Shown here one piece after another: positions 17,601-26,566 of a DNA stretch of 64,000 bases. The notes below the pieces were generated by a model, which saw only the letters and a program-made list of their open reading frames with translations, was not told where the DNA came from and made no database searches. The position numbers were made by a program, and so were the translations under genes. Each line of letters begins with the position of its first letter. Within the stretch, counting starts at the first letter, position 1. Source of the stretch: Planctomycetota bacterium (GTDB taxonomy: Bacteria; Planctomycetota; UBA1135; GCA-002686595); assembly GCA_002686265.1 (NCBI GenBank), contig NZBA01000050.1, positions 186,001 to 250,000 of the forward strand, in the 5' to 3' direction.

Positions 17601-19188
17601 CCCACCTCGCCATGTGCGCGCACAACTCGTCCGCCATCGGCTTCCAACAGTGGGTGTTGAGCCCGGAGATGTCGGGATAGGCGACCAGGATCGAGAACAC
17701 GAGCCGACGGCCGGAGAGCGTCTCCACCACGCCGGAAAGCGCGCTCGTGCCCGCGATCCAGCCCGTCTTGGCCCGCACCCGCCCGCGGGTCGGGGCATCG
17801 CCCATGCGCCGCGCCAGAGTCCCGCTCTCGCCGGCGACGGCCAGCGACTCGAGGTAGGCCGACGCGACCTCTCCACCGAGTCCCGCGACGACCTCCAGCA
17901 AGGCGGCGATCTGGCGCGCGGTGACCCGGTTGTCGCGGGAGAGCCCCGAACCGTCGACTTGCACCAGACCGGCGGTCTGGAGGCCGAGACGCTCCAGGGC
18001 CGTGCGCGTGGCCTCGGCACCGCCCGCTCGGTCACCGCGCCCGGTCAAGGCCTGGCCCGTGGCCAGGAATAGCTGGTCGGCGACAGCGTTGTTCGAGTCG
18101 CGGTTGATCGGGACGAGGGTCGCCGCCAAGGGAGAGTGCAAGACGAACAGGCCCTGCTCGGGCGGCCGCCCGCGCTCGCGCACGAAGCCGCCGTCGATCT
18201 CGACCCCCGCCGCCGCCAGCTCGCTCGCGAGCACCTCCGCGAAGAGCTCGACCGGATCGGGGTGGGAGAAGCGCGCGCTCCAGGCGCGCACGTCCGCGGG
18301 AACCGCGCCACGCACCGTGACCGCCGGCGGGCGCGCCTCGACCGCCACCTGTAGGGTGCTGCGCGCCGGACCGGTGCGGACCGTCCCGACCCGACGCAGG
18401 CCGTGCCCCGCAGGCTGCACGCGCACCGCCGCCGCCTCCCCGCTGCGCCCAGCCTCGACGAGAGCCGTGAGGCAGCCGGCGTTGACGCTGAAACCGGCCA
18501 CGCGCGCACAGCTCTCACTCCAGTGCTGCCCGGCGGGTGGCCAGCCGGGCCCCGGCCCGGGCTCGGGGAAAGCGCCCTCGTCGAGCACCACCGCGCCGCG
18601 CACCCTCCGCACGCCCAGCCGTGCGAGCTCGGCCGAGACGGGGGCCAACAGGTGCGCGACCGCGCCGCCGGCGTCGGGATCGAAGAGCGGATCGCCCCCC
18701 GCCCGCAGCACCAAGTCACCCTCCAAGACGCCGGCGCGAATGGGCGCGGAGGATTCGAAGCGCGTGTCGAAGGTAGCGTCGGGCCCCAGGAGCACGAGGG
18801 CCGCCGCGGTCGTGACCAGCTTCATGTTCGACGCCGGGCGCAGGGGCCGATCGGCATCGACCGAGGCCAGGTTCGGATTGCCCGAAAGCTCTCGCACCTG
18901 AACGGTGACCTGCAGCTCCCCGCGCGCCGCGCCGCGGCGCACGGCCTCGGCCTTGGCCGCAGCGATCGTCTTCCGCAGACGCTCGCTCAAGCGGCGATCG
19001 GGGACGGACGGCGATGCGGATTCCGGCGCGGAAAGCGCGGCCTCCAGCTCCACTCCCCCAGGCTCTCGCTCGACGGGCGCCGCCGCGAACCGCGGTTCGC
19101 CTCGCAAGGCGCCGGCGACCAGCACCGCGCACAAGGCCAGCGGCCCCGCCCAGGTTGCCGCCCTGCTGATCCTCCTGCGTGCCTCCAT
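17593..19188 (-). CDS. dacB: D-alanyl-D-alanine carboxypeptidase/endopeptidase (PBP4, S13 family)
   Basis: 531 residues from the ATG at 19188, chosen because it directly precedes a signal/anchor segment (TWAGPLALCAVLVAGAL). Periplasmic penicillin-binding protein that trims or cleaves peptidoglycan stem peptides. All three active-site motifs are present in S13 order: RPASNMKLVTT (SxxK), DGSGLSRDN (SxN) and RVRAKTGWIAGT (KTG). The long insertion between SxxK and SxN, typical of class C PBPs, is present. Linked to the inositol-phosphatase-like gene by an overlap; 89 nt separate it from the M28 peptidase upstream. Confidence 0.93.
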   Translation of the reverse strand: MEARRRISRAATWAGPLALCAVLVAGALRGEPRFAAAPVEREPGGVELEAALSAPESASPSVPDRRLSERLRKTIAAAKAEAVRRGAARGELQVTVQVRELSGNPNLASVDADRPLRPASNMKLVTTAAALVLLGPDATFDTRFESSAPIRAGVLEGDLVLRAGGDPLFDPDAGGAVAHLLAPVSAELARLGVRRVRGAVVLDEGAFPEPGPGPGWPPAGQHWSESCARVAGFSVNAGCLTALVEAGRSGEAAAVRVQPAGHGLRRVGTVRTGPARSTLQVAVEARPPAVTVRGAVPADVRAWSARFSHPDPVELFAEVLASELAAAGVEIDGGFVRERGRPPEQGLFVLHSPLAATLVPINRDSNNAVADQLFLATGQALTGRGDRAGGAEATRTALERLGLQTAGLVQVDGSGLSRDNRVTARQIAALLEVVAGLGGEVASAYLESLAVAGESGTLARRMGDAPTRGRVRAKTGWIAGTSALSGVVETLSGRRLVFSILVAYPDISGLNTHCWKPMADELCAHMARWDG

Positions 19189-19277
19189 GTACCCCCGCGC
19201 GCCTTCCCGCGGCCCGAGGGCAGTCGTAGTGCCTGACGGCGCGCGGAGCAAGGCCGGGCGCCGAAAGCTCCGCGTCC

Positions 19278-20879
19278 TCAGCGCCCGGGAGCCGGCGGGC
19301 GGCCCTCGTCGCTGGCCAGCAGCCAGACCGCATTGCGCACCAACCGCGCCGAGCGCGTGATCTTGCGCACCGAGACGCCCTCGATGCCGTCGCGCCAGGT
19401 GTGGTAGTCGACGTTGCGGCTGATCGGCAGACCCTCGAAGAAGAACAGCACCGGGAGACCGATCTGGTGGAAGGAGAACTGGTCCGAGCGCCGGAAGAGA
19501 TCTTCACCGCCCTTGGTCACCAAGTGCCGAATGCCCGTCTTGCTGTGCTTGCGCGCACGTTCGACCAACTTCGCCAGGCCTGGGTTCTGGCGCAGGCCGA
19601 TGACCGCCACCTCGTCGTCGTCGCCGAAGCCGAGCATGTCCAGGTTGACCATCGCTACCACCTGGTTGCGGCTCACCGGCAGATTGCCGGCCAGCTCGCG
19701 CGAGCCGACCAAGCCGTCCTCCTCGCCCGAGAAGGCGCAGGCCAGGATCGTGCGCCGCGGAGGATCGGCCGCCAGGGCCTCGATCACCGCCAACAGGGCG
19801 GACGTACCGGAGGCGTTGTCGTCCGCTCCGGTTCCGATCCGGCCCCTGGCATCGACGCCGATGTGGTCGTAGTGCGCGCCGAGGATCACGACCTCCTCGC
19901 GCAGGACCGGATCGCTCCCCGGCAAGAGGCCGACGACGTTGTCGACCCGCACGGGGCGTTGGGTCGTAGCCGAGCCGAGGCTGACCTCGCGCCCGGCGAG
20001 CTTGAGCGAGATAGGCCTGCCACTCTTGTCCATGCGCCCGACGAGCTTGGCCGCGTCGGTGCCCAAGAGGCGCGAAGCTGCCTCCATGCTGATCTCGAGC
20101 ACCGGCGGGCGCGAGCGCGGCATGCGCGGGGGACGGTCGTTGGCGAAGCGCGCGAAGGTGTGTCGGAAGTCCAGCCGGTTCCGCTCGTCGGTCTCCGCAC
20201 CCTCGGGGGCGCGGCGCACGACCAGAACCGCGCGTACACCGGCGTCGGACAGGTGCTCGAGCTTCCTCCACAGAGAACCGTCGGCCGTGATCTCGGAGCC
20301 CTCGAAGCGCGTGCGATGGCGTGGCTCGCCCTCGAAAACGAGGGCGACCTTGCCCTTCAAACGCGCTCCCTTGAGGTCGTTGTAGCGTTCCTTCGAAGCA
20401 TCGATGCCGAACCCGGCGAAGACCAGTTCTCCGCGCGCGCTGCCCGCACAGCGCGAGACCGGGACGTAATCACGCCCCAAGGTGAACTCGAACTCCTCGC
20501 CATCGGCCTGCATCGCCAGGGAGCACTCCTCGGGCAGTGGCGCCTCGTGCTGCACCCGGTAGGGCCGCAGGAACCCGGGACGCGCGTCCTCTCCCGCGTC
20601 GTCGTAGCCGACCTCGGCGCCTTCGCGCCGCAGGACCTCGACCGAGTCCTCGGCCGGCACCAGCCCGAAGGACGCGAACTGCTCGGCGATGTAGCTCGCG
20701 GCCCGCCGCAGGCCCTCGCTGGGCGTGTCCCGACCCTCCAACCCCGGCGCTGCGAGGACCTCCAGGTGCGCGCGGACGGTGGACTCCCCGATCTCCCCGC
20801 CGGCCACCGCAGCTGAAGGTGCGCGCCAGGCGGGGGCGATGAGGACACAGCAAAGACCGAGCTTGGCAACGGTGTTCAT
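19278..20879 (-). CDS. Secreted M28-family zinc aminopeptidase with PA-like insert
   Basis: 533 residues with an N-terminal signal (LGLCCVLIAPAWRAP). The catalytic domain is C-terminal: LGAHYDHIGVD (first zinc His/Asp), GADDNASGTSALLAV (bridging Asp), AFSGEEDGLVGS (catalytic Glu and zinc Glu), VNLDMLGFG (zinc Asp) and SDQFSFHQIGLPV with the last histidine area. The middle region (about 110-250) reads like a protease-associated domain. Family members remove N-terminal amino acids from peptides outside the cytoplasm. The 273 bp between this start and the galE stop hold no convincing gene and probably contain its promoter. Confidence 0.9.
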   Translation of the reverse strand: MNTVAKLGLCCVLIAPAWRAPSAAVAGGEIGESTVRAHLEVLAAPGLEGRDTPSEGLRRAASYIAEQFASFGLVPAEDSVEVLRREGAEVGYDDAGEDARPGFLRPYRVQHEAPLPEECSLAMQADGEEFEFTLGRDYVPVSRCAGSARGELVFAGFGIDASKERYNDLKGARLKGKVALVFEGEPRHRTRFEGSEITADGSLWRKLEHLSDAGVRAVLVVRRAPEGAETDERNRLDFRHTFARFANDRPPRMPRSRPPVLEISMEAASRLLGTDAAKLVGRMDKSGRPISLKLAGREVSLGSATTQRPVRVDNVVGLLPGSDPVLREEVVILGAHYDHIGVDARGRIGTGADDNASGTSALLAVIEALAADPPRRTILACAFSGEEDGLVGSRELAGNLPVSRNQVVAMVNLDMLGFGDDDEVAVIGLRQNPGLAKLVERARKHSKTGIRHLVTKGGEDLFRRSDQFSFHQIGLPVLFFFEGLPISRNVDYHTWRDGIEGVSVRKITRSARLVRNAVWLLASDEGRPPAPGR

Positions 20880-21152
20880 GGGGCGGAAGGGCGGCGCGTC
20901 AGGAGCACGGCACGCCGTGAAGGAAACCGCGGCAGCCCTCGCGGGCCGCCTGCACGGCGCCGGCGAAGACCACGCTAGGTCGAAGACCGCGACCGCTGCC
21001 GGCGCGGCAGGGCCGGGTCCATGTTCGGGTAGAAACGCGTCCCTCCGAGTGTACGTTAGCCGGGGCGGCGTAGAGAGCGCGTTCCGAGCGACCGTACCCG
21101 GCGCGCTGCAGGCTCGCCTCCGCGCCCAGGAGGGTCCAGTCTGCCGGGCCGC

Positions 21153-22157
21153 CTATTCGGCGTAGCCGTCGGGGTGGCTCTGCATGAACCCCCAGGCGTC
21201 CTCGACGATCTCGCGGATACCAGGGCGCCGAGCCTGCCAGCCGAGAACGTCCCGCGCACCAGTCCCGCCGCTCACCAGTTGCGGCGGATCGCCGGTACGG
21301 CGCCCGACGACCCGGACGCGGATCGGCAGGCCGGTCACTTCTCGCGCGGTCTGCAGCACCTGGCCGACCGAGTAACCAGAGCCCGTGCCCAGGTTGCAGA
21401 CGACGCGGTGAGAGCCGCCCTCCAGCCGCGTGAGCGCGGTCAAGTGCGCGGTCGCGAGGTCTTCGACGTGGATGTAGTCGCGGATGCAGGTGCCGTCGGG
21501 CGTCGGGTAGTCGTCCCCGAAGACCTGGATCTCATCCAGGTGGCCGAGGGCGACCTTGAGGGCGCGCGGGATGAGGTGCATCTCGGGCTCATGGTCTTCG
21601 CCGATGTCGCCCTGCTGAGAGGCGCCGGCGGCGTTGAAGTAGCGCAGAGCCGCGTAGCGCAGGCCGTAGGCGCGGCCGAAGTCCTCGATCATGTGCTCCA
21701 TGTGGAGCTTCGTGCGGCCGTAGGGCGAGATCGGTCGCTGCGGATGGTCCTCCGTCATCGGCAGCTCGAGCGGGTTCCCGTAGGTCGCGCAGCTACTAGA
21801 GAAGACGATGCAGCTCACGTCGTGGGCGCGCATCGCCTCGAGCAAGTTCCAGGTGTACTGGACGTTGTTGCGGTAGTAGAGGGACGGGTCCTGCACCGAC
21901 TCCCGCACATAGCACTTGGCGGCGAAGTGGATCACCGCCCGCGGGCGGTAGCTGTCGAAGACCTTCCCAAGAGCGTCCCGGTCACCGAGGTCGACGATCT
22001 CCAGGGCGCAGTCGACGGCCTGCCGGTGTCCGGCCGAGAGGTCGTCCACGACGACGACCTCTATGCCGCGCTCCTGCAGCAGCCGCACCGTGTGGCTGCC
22101 AATGTACCCTGCGCCCCCGGCCACGAGGACCGGCCGTCCGTTCGTCGATTTCACCAT
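21153..22157 (-). CDS. galE: UDP-glucose 4-epimerase
   Basis: 334 residues from the ATG at 22157; the open frame upstream is non-coding. Extended SDR enzyme interconverting UDP-glucose and UDP-galactose. N-terminal NAD-binding VLVAGGAGYIGSHTVRLL, VVVVDDLSAGHRQ, the catalytic SSSCATYG and YGRTKLHME (YxxxK), and the substrate-binding RYFNAAGA, all in normal order and spacing. Supplies galactose precursors for surface polysaccharide or galactose metabolism. It sits 142 nt downstream of aroA, both on minus, with no functional link obvious. Confidence 0.95.
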   Translation of the reverse strand: MVKSTNGRPVLVAGGAGYIGSHTVRLLQERGIEVVVVDDLSAGHRQAVDCALEIVDLGDRDALGKVFDSYRPRAVIHFAAKCYVRESVQDPSLYYRNNVQYTWNLLEAMRAHDVSCIVFSSSCATYGNPLELPMTEDHPQRPISPYGRTKLHMEHMIEDFGRAYGLRYAALRYFNAAGASQQGDIGEDHEPEMHLIPRALKVALGHLDEIQVFGDDYPTPDGTCIRDYIHVEDLATAHLTALTRLEGGSHRVVCNLGTGSGYSVGQVLQTAREVTGLPIRVRVVGRRTGDPPQLVSGGTGARDVLGWQARRPGIREIVEDAWGFMQSHPDGYAE

Positions 22158-22299
22158 GGATTTCAAGATAGCCTGCCTGTGGGAGGCTTTCCCAGCGCTT
22201 TCCCTCCCCTGCGTCCGGACAGCGGCCGGTCCCGGCGAGCGGATCGAGCCCAAGTCGAGCGGCGGATCAGCGGATCGAGGGACGGCGCCCGGATCCGGG

Positions 22300-23670
22300 T
22301 CAACGGTCAAGGTCCGCCAGGCGCGCGAGATCACCCCAGAACCCGGGCCAGGACTTGTGTACGCAAGAGGGATCGCGGACGCGCGTTCCCGGCACGACGA
22401 GCCCGAGGAGCGCTCCGGCGAAGGCCATGCGGTGGTCGCCCGCGGGGTCCAGCTCGCCTGCCGCGAGCTTGGCCTCTGAGCGAGCTCCAGCCACCTCGAG
22501 CCAGGTCTCTCCCGCGCCGACCTCGAAGCCGAGAAGGCGCAGGGCGCCGACGAGCCACTCCAGGCGCGGGCTCTCCTTCCCATCGAGCGTGCCGAGACCC
22601 TCGAGGCGACTGGAATGGCCGGCGGCGGCGGCGCCCGCGGCCACCGCCGCGAGGACGGGCGCCAGATCGGGCTCGCCGGCGAGGTCGCAGACGGCGCCGC
22701 GGGAGGGTCTACCCTCCGCCCAGAGGTGATCATCCCCCGCGCCGGCTGCGCAACCGAAAGCGGCCAGGTGCCCCACCACGGCCGCGTCGCCCTGCAGCGA
22801 GCGCGCCCCAACGCCCTCGGTGCGCACGCCGCCGCCGCTGAGGCAACCGGCCGCCAGGGCGACGGCGGCCGCCGAGGCGTCGGCCTCGATCGTCACCGGG
22901 CCCACCGGCGGGCGTGGTGGGCCGGCGAGGGGGAAGCGCTCGCGCGAGCCGCTCCTCACGCGCTCGATCGAAACGCCTAGGGAGGCCAGCACGGCGCAGG
23001 TCATCTCCAGGTACGGGCGGCTGGGGAGCTCCCCGTGCACCTCGAGAATCCCCGTTCTCTCGCGCCCGGCCAGGGCCAGCAAGAGGGCGCTCGCCTCCTG
23101 GCTCGACTCGGGCGCTTCGAGCGCCAAGTCCGCTTCGCCGGGGGCGGAATGGACGGTCAGAGGCCAGCCGTCGCCCCGCGTGCGGTCGATCCGCGCGCCG
23201 GCCCGTTCGAGGGCGCGCAGGAGCGCCGGACTGCGGCGCCGAGCCAGGCTGCCCCGCCCGCCCACCGTCGCCGGCCGCCGGGGATCGCCGCAGAGGGCCA
23301 GCAACGCGGTCGCCATGCGCGCCAGCGTGCCCGACTCCCCGACGTCCACCGCCCTCGCCATCGGCCAGGTCGGGCGCCCATCGCGACGAGCACCGCGCAC
23401 GAGGAGATCCTCCCCCGAACGGGCATGCTCGACCCCCAGAGCAGACAGAAGGGCCAGCGCGGCGTCCACGTCCCCTCCGCCCCACACCCCCTCGATGGTC
23501 AGCGGTTCGTCGCACAACGTTCCACAGACAACGGTCCGCAGGACGAGGGACTTGGAGGGCGGCGGTCGCAGGCTGCCGCGCAGGGTGACGGCGCTGTCGA
23601 GACCGCGCGGAGCCTGGGGAGCGGTGGGGACCACGGGCGGTCGATTGTAGCGACCTCGGCGAGCTGCCAT
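22300..23670 (-). CDS. aroA: 3-phosphoshikimate 1-carboxyvinyltransferase (EPSP synthase)
   Basis: About 456 residues. Transfers enolpyruvate from PEP to shikimate-3-phosphate in aromatic amino acid synthesis. Motifs: RPPPSKSLVLRTVV (shikimate-3-P/PEP site), DVGESGTLARM (GNSGTxxR equivalent), AGEPDLAPVLAA (catalytic Asp region), DGKESPRLEWLVG (normally KESDR; Pro replaces Asp but Arg is kept) and GDHRMAFAGALL. The N-terminus is uncertain: ATG at 23682 or 23670, or GTG at 23634. The last would leave room for a promoter, since the divergent purC begins at 23681. Confidence 0.93.
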   Translation of the reverse strand: MAARRGRYNRPPVVPTAPQAPRGLDSAVTLRGSLRPPPSKSLVLRTVVCGTLCDEPLTIEGVWGGGDVDAALALLSALGVEHARSGEDLLVRGARRDGRPTWPMARAVDVGESGTLARMATALLALCGDPRRPATVGGRGSLARRRSPALLRALERAGARIDRTRGDGWPLTVHSAPGEADLALEAPESSQEASALLLALAGRERTGILEVHGELPSRPYLEMTCAVLASLGVSIERVRSGSRERFPLAGPPRPPVGPVTIEADASAAAVALAAGCLSGGGVRTEGVGARSLQGDAAVVGHLAAFGCAAGAGDDHLWAEGRPSRGAVCDLAGEPDLAPVLAAVAAGAAAAGHSSRLEGLGTLDGKESPRLEWLVGALRLLGFEVGAGETWLEVAGARSEAKLAAGELDPAGDHRMAFAGALLGLVVPGTRVRDPSCVHKSWPGFWGDLARLADLDR

Positions 23671-23680
23671 AATCACCCGC

Positions 23681-24595
23681 ATGAACAGTCTGGCGACCTA
23701 CTTGGGCGGCGAGGGAGGACCTCCGGGGCTGACGCGCATCGCGACCGGCAAGGTGCGCGATGTCTACGCGATCGACGAGGAACGCCTGCTCTTCGTCACG
23801 ACCGACCGCATCTCCGCCTTCGACGTAGTGATGAACGAGGGCATCCCGGGCAAGGGCCAAGTGCTGACGCGCATCGCCGCTTGGTGGTTCGAGGCCACCT
23901 CGGACCTCCTGCCCAACCACCTCCTGAGCACCTCCATCGACGACGTCCCCGGCCTCGACGCGACCTGGCGCGCGGCGCTCGAGGGGCGCATCATGATCGT
24001 CCGCCGGGCGCGTCCGCCCCCGGTGGAGTGGATCGTGCGCGGCTACCTCGTCGGCTCGGGTTGGAAGGAGTACCAGGCGCAAGGAACGGTCTCGAACCTG
24101 CCCCTGCCCGCCGGCCTGCGCCAGGCGTCACCCCTGCCGGAGCCGCTCCTGACCCCCTCGACCAAGGAGGAGACGCACGACCGGCCCATCTCGCCGGCCG
24201 AGGCCCGCGAGCTCGTCGGAGACAGGGTCTTCGAGCGCGCCGAGAGCGCCGCCTTGGCCCTCTTCCGCCGCGGCAGCGAGCGCCTCTGCGAGCTGGGCAT
24301 CATCCTGGCCGACACGAAGTTCGAGTTCGGCCTCGTCGGGGACGAGCTGATCCTGATCGACGAGGTGCTGACCCCCGACAGCTCGCGCTTTTGGCCGACG
24401 CAGGCCTGGGCCCTCGACACTTCGCCGCCGAGCTACGACAAGCAGATCCTGCGCGACTACCTCGAGACGCTGGACTGGAACAAGAGCTACCCGCCCCCGA
24501 CCCTCGACCCGGCGGTGCTCGAGCGGGTCGCATCGCGCTATCGCGAGGTGTGCGAGCTGATCACCGGCGAGCCCGCCGTGGGCGCATCGACGTGA
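23681..24595 (+). CDS. purC: Phosphoribosylaminoimidazole-succinocarboxamide synthase
   Basis: 304 residues, SAICAR synthetase of purine synthesis. Visible: TRIATGKVRDVYAIDEERLL (ATP site), TTDRISAFDVVMNEGIPGKG (the family's first signature region), RRARPPPVEWIVRGYLVGSG, and LIDEVLTPDSSRFWP (second signature). Long-form enzyme like fungal and plant-type domains of ~300 residues rather than the ~240-residue E. coli form. It starts 10 nt from the nearest aroA ATG on the other strand, and its TGA is overlapped by the GTG of purE, so purC-purE are translationally coupled. Confidence 0.96.
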   Translation: MNSLATYLGGEGGPPGLTRIATGKVRDVYAIDEERLLFVTTDRISAFDVVMNEGIPGKGQVLTRIAAWWFEATSDLLPNHLLSTSIDDVPGLDATWRAALEGRIMIVRRARPPPVEWIVRGYLVGSGWKEYQAQGTVSNLPLPAGLRQASPLPEPLLTPSTKEETHDRPISPAEARELVGDRVFERAESAALALFRRGSERLCELGIILADTKFEFGLVGDELILIDEVLTPDSSRFWPTQAWALDTSPPSYDKQILRDYLETLDWNKSYPPPTLDPAVLERVASRYREVCELITGEPAVGAST

Positions 24596-25080
24596 AGGTC
24601 GCCCTGTTGATGGGGTCGGATTCCGACCTCGAGCGCCTGCGGCCCTGCGTGGACCAGTTGGCCTCCCTGGAGATCCCCTGCGTCGCCCGCGTGCTCTCGG
24701 CCCACCGCACCCCAGAGGCCGTGGTCGAATTCGTGCGCGCCGCCGATGATGTGGGAGTGTTCGTCTGCGCCGCGGGAGGCGCGGCCCATCTGGCCGGCGT
24801 CGTCGCGGCGCACACCCTACGGCCGGTCATCGGCGTGCCGATGGACAACCCGCCCCTGGGCGGCCTCGACGCCCTGCTGGCCACGGTGCAGATGCCCGGC
24901 GGCATCCCGGTCGCCAGCGTGGCCGTAGGCGGCGGAGGGCCGCAGAACGCGGCGCTGTTCGCCGCACGCATCTTGGCCCTGGGAGACAGCAACCTCAGCG
25001 AGCGTCTGGAGGTCTTCCGGGAATCGATGAGCGAGAAGGTCGCCGCCAAGGACGCGCACCTGCGCGAGCTGCTGGGCTAG
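24592..25080 (+). CDS. purE: N5-carboxyaminoimidazole ribonucleotide mutase (PurE class I)
   Basis: 162 residues from a GTG at 24592 overlapping the purC stop (GTGA). Converts N5-CAIR to CAIR in purine synthesis. Signature features: [12 protein letters not shown] at the N-terminus, [31 protein letters not shown], and the [14 protein letters not shown] segment. Length and motif order are those of bacterial class I PurE. Followed 11 nt later by mtnA. Confidence 0.95.
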   Translation: MKVALLMGSDSDLERLRPCVDQLASLEIPCVARVLSAHRTPEAVVEFVRAADDVGVFVCAAGGAAHLAGVVAAHTLRPVIGVPMDNPPLGGLDALLATVQMPGGIPVASVAVGGGGPQNAALFAARILALGDSNLSERLEVFRESMSEKVAAKDAHLRELLG

Positions 25081-25091
25081 GGAAGAGCGAG

Positions 25092-26171
25092 ATGCCCGTC
25101 GAGACCATCCGCTGGATCGGAGAACGCGGGGGCCATGCGCTCCTGATCGAGCAAACCCTGCTGCCGCGCGAGAGCACGCTGCTGGAGGTGCGCAGCGTGG
25201 GCGAGATGGTGGACGCCATCTACCGCTTGGCCGTGCGCGGTGCGCCTGCCATCGGCGTGGCGGCCGCATTCGGAGTGATGATCGGCGTGCAGGGCGAACG
25301 CGACCGCACGGGTGCCGATCTGCTCGGTCGCGTGCGCGTCGTCTGCGACGAGTTGGCCGCCGCCCGCCCTACGGCGGTCAACCTGTTTTGGGCCCTCGAC
25401 CGCATGCGTGCACGCGCCGAGAGCGAAGCCGCGGGCGGCGCCGACGGCGAGGGGATCGTGACTTCGCTCTTCGAGGAGGGTTTGGCGATCTGGAACGAGG
25501 ACCGCGAGACCTGCCGGCTGATGGGCGTCGTGGGCGCCGAGCTCATCGCCGACGGCGCGACGATCCTGACCCACTGCAACGCGGGAGCCCTGGCCACCGC
25601 CGGGCGCGGCACGGCCCTCGCCCCGATCTACGAGGCTACCGAACAAGGCAAGCGCGTCGCGGTCTATGCGGACGAGACGCGCCCCTTGTTGCAGGGCGCA
25701 CGCCTGACCGCCTGGGAGTTGATGGAGAGCGGGATCGACGTGACCCTGATCACCGACGGCATGGCCGGGCGCGTGATGTTCGAAGGGCGCATCGACGCGG
25801 TCTTCGTCGGCTCCGACCGGATCGCGCGCAACGGCGACGTGTGCAACAAGATCGGCACCTACTCCGTGGCGGTCCTGGCCCGCGAGCACGGCGTCCCCTT
25901 CTACGTCGTGGCGCCCCTCTCGACCTTCGATCGCGACCTCACCGACGGATCGATGATTCCGATCGAGGAACGTCCCGCGGAGGAGATCACCTGCGGGTTC
26001 GGCACGCGCACGGCCCCCGAAGGCGTGGGCGTCTACAACCCGGCTTTCGATGTCACCCCGGCGCGCCTGGTGAGCGGGATCGTCACCGAGGCGGGACTGA
26101 TCCGCGAGCCCGACCGGGAGAAGGTCGAGGCCGTACTGCGCGCCGCAGGCGCCTCCCTGAGCGGCTCCTGA
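25092..26171 (+). CDS. mtnA: S-methyl-5-thioribose-1-phosphate isomerase
   Basis: 359 residues. Methionine-salvage isomerase converting MTR-1-P to MTRu-1-P; related to eIF2B subunits. Motifs: VRGAPAIGVAAAFG near the N-terminus, THCNAGALATAGRGTALAP with the catalytic Cys, DETRPLLQGARLTAWEL with the catalytic Asp region, and VGSDRIARNGDVCNKIGTYS. A GGAAGAG stretch lies just before the ATG. Other salvage genes (mtnB, mtnD, mtnP) are not in the window. Confidence 0.95.
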   Translation: MPVETIRWIGERGGHALLIEQTLLPRESTLLEVRSVGEMVDAIYRLAVRGAPAIGVAAAFGVMIGVQGERDRTGADLLGRVRVVCDELAAARPTAVNLFWALDRMRARAESEAAGGADGEGIVTSLFEEGLAIWNEDRETCRLMGVVGAELIADGATILTHCNAGALATAGRGTALAPIYEATEQGKRVAVYADETRPLLQGARLTAWELMESGIDVTLITDGMAGRVMFEGRIDAVFVGSDRIARNGDVCNKIGTYSVAVLAREHGVPFYVVAPLSTFDRDLTDGSMIPIEERPAEEITCGFGTRTAPEGVGVYNPAFDVTPARLVSGIVTEAGLIREPDREKVEAVLRAAGASLSGS

Positions 26172-26341
26172 GGGCAGTGAGCAGGGGCCACCCCCCGGCA
26201 GCTCCCGCCTCGGCCACCCCGCGCACAGGAACTTGGAATTCGCCGACGGCGTTCAGTCGCCCTCCCGCGGGGGCCGATGGTGAGGACCGGGCGCCGATCG
26301 GGCGCCGATCCCCCACCCCGGCAGACGAGGGCGTAGAACCG

Positions 26342-26566
26342 ATGAGCGCAAACGAAAAGACGACCGAGAAGGCGACCGCGAAGGCCACGAAGAAGGTCAC
26401 CAAGCGCAAGAAGACCGCCTTGCGGCCCGACGAGATGTCGGCCGAGGTGATCGAATTCATCACGGCCATCGACGAGTACAAGCGGATCAACGCGCGCCCC
26501 TTCCCGACCTGGAGCGAGGTGCTGACGATCCTCAAGTCCCTGGGCTACGACCGGCAGTCGGCCTAG
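26342..26566 (+). CDS. Small Lys/Thr/Ala-rich conserved-type protein of unknown function
   Basis: 74 residues from an ATG at 26342; the same frame is open further upstream inside non-coding sequence and mtnA. The first ~28 residues are a highly basic tail made of Lys, Thr and Ala (EKATAKATKKVTKRKKTA), as in histone H1-like or other nucleic-acid-binding tails. The rest is a compact acidic/aromatic segment (EVIEFITAIDEYKRINARPF, then PTWSEVLTILKSLGYD) that looks like a small helical domain. I recognise no named family. Its last 35 nt overlap the end of the HAD gene on the other strand. Possible roles, all inferred: nucleoid or RNA binding, or a regulator of the preceding purine/salvage operon. 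Confidence 0.65.
   Translation: MSANEKTTEKATAKATKKVTKRKKTALRPDEMSAEVIEFITAIDEYKRINARPFPTWSEVLTILKSLGYDRQSA

Noticed and set aside
20880..21152. Possible small gene between the M28 peptidase and galE
   Set aside because: No frame with plausible composition or start; treated as intergenic.
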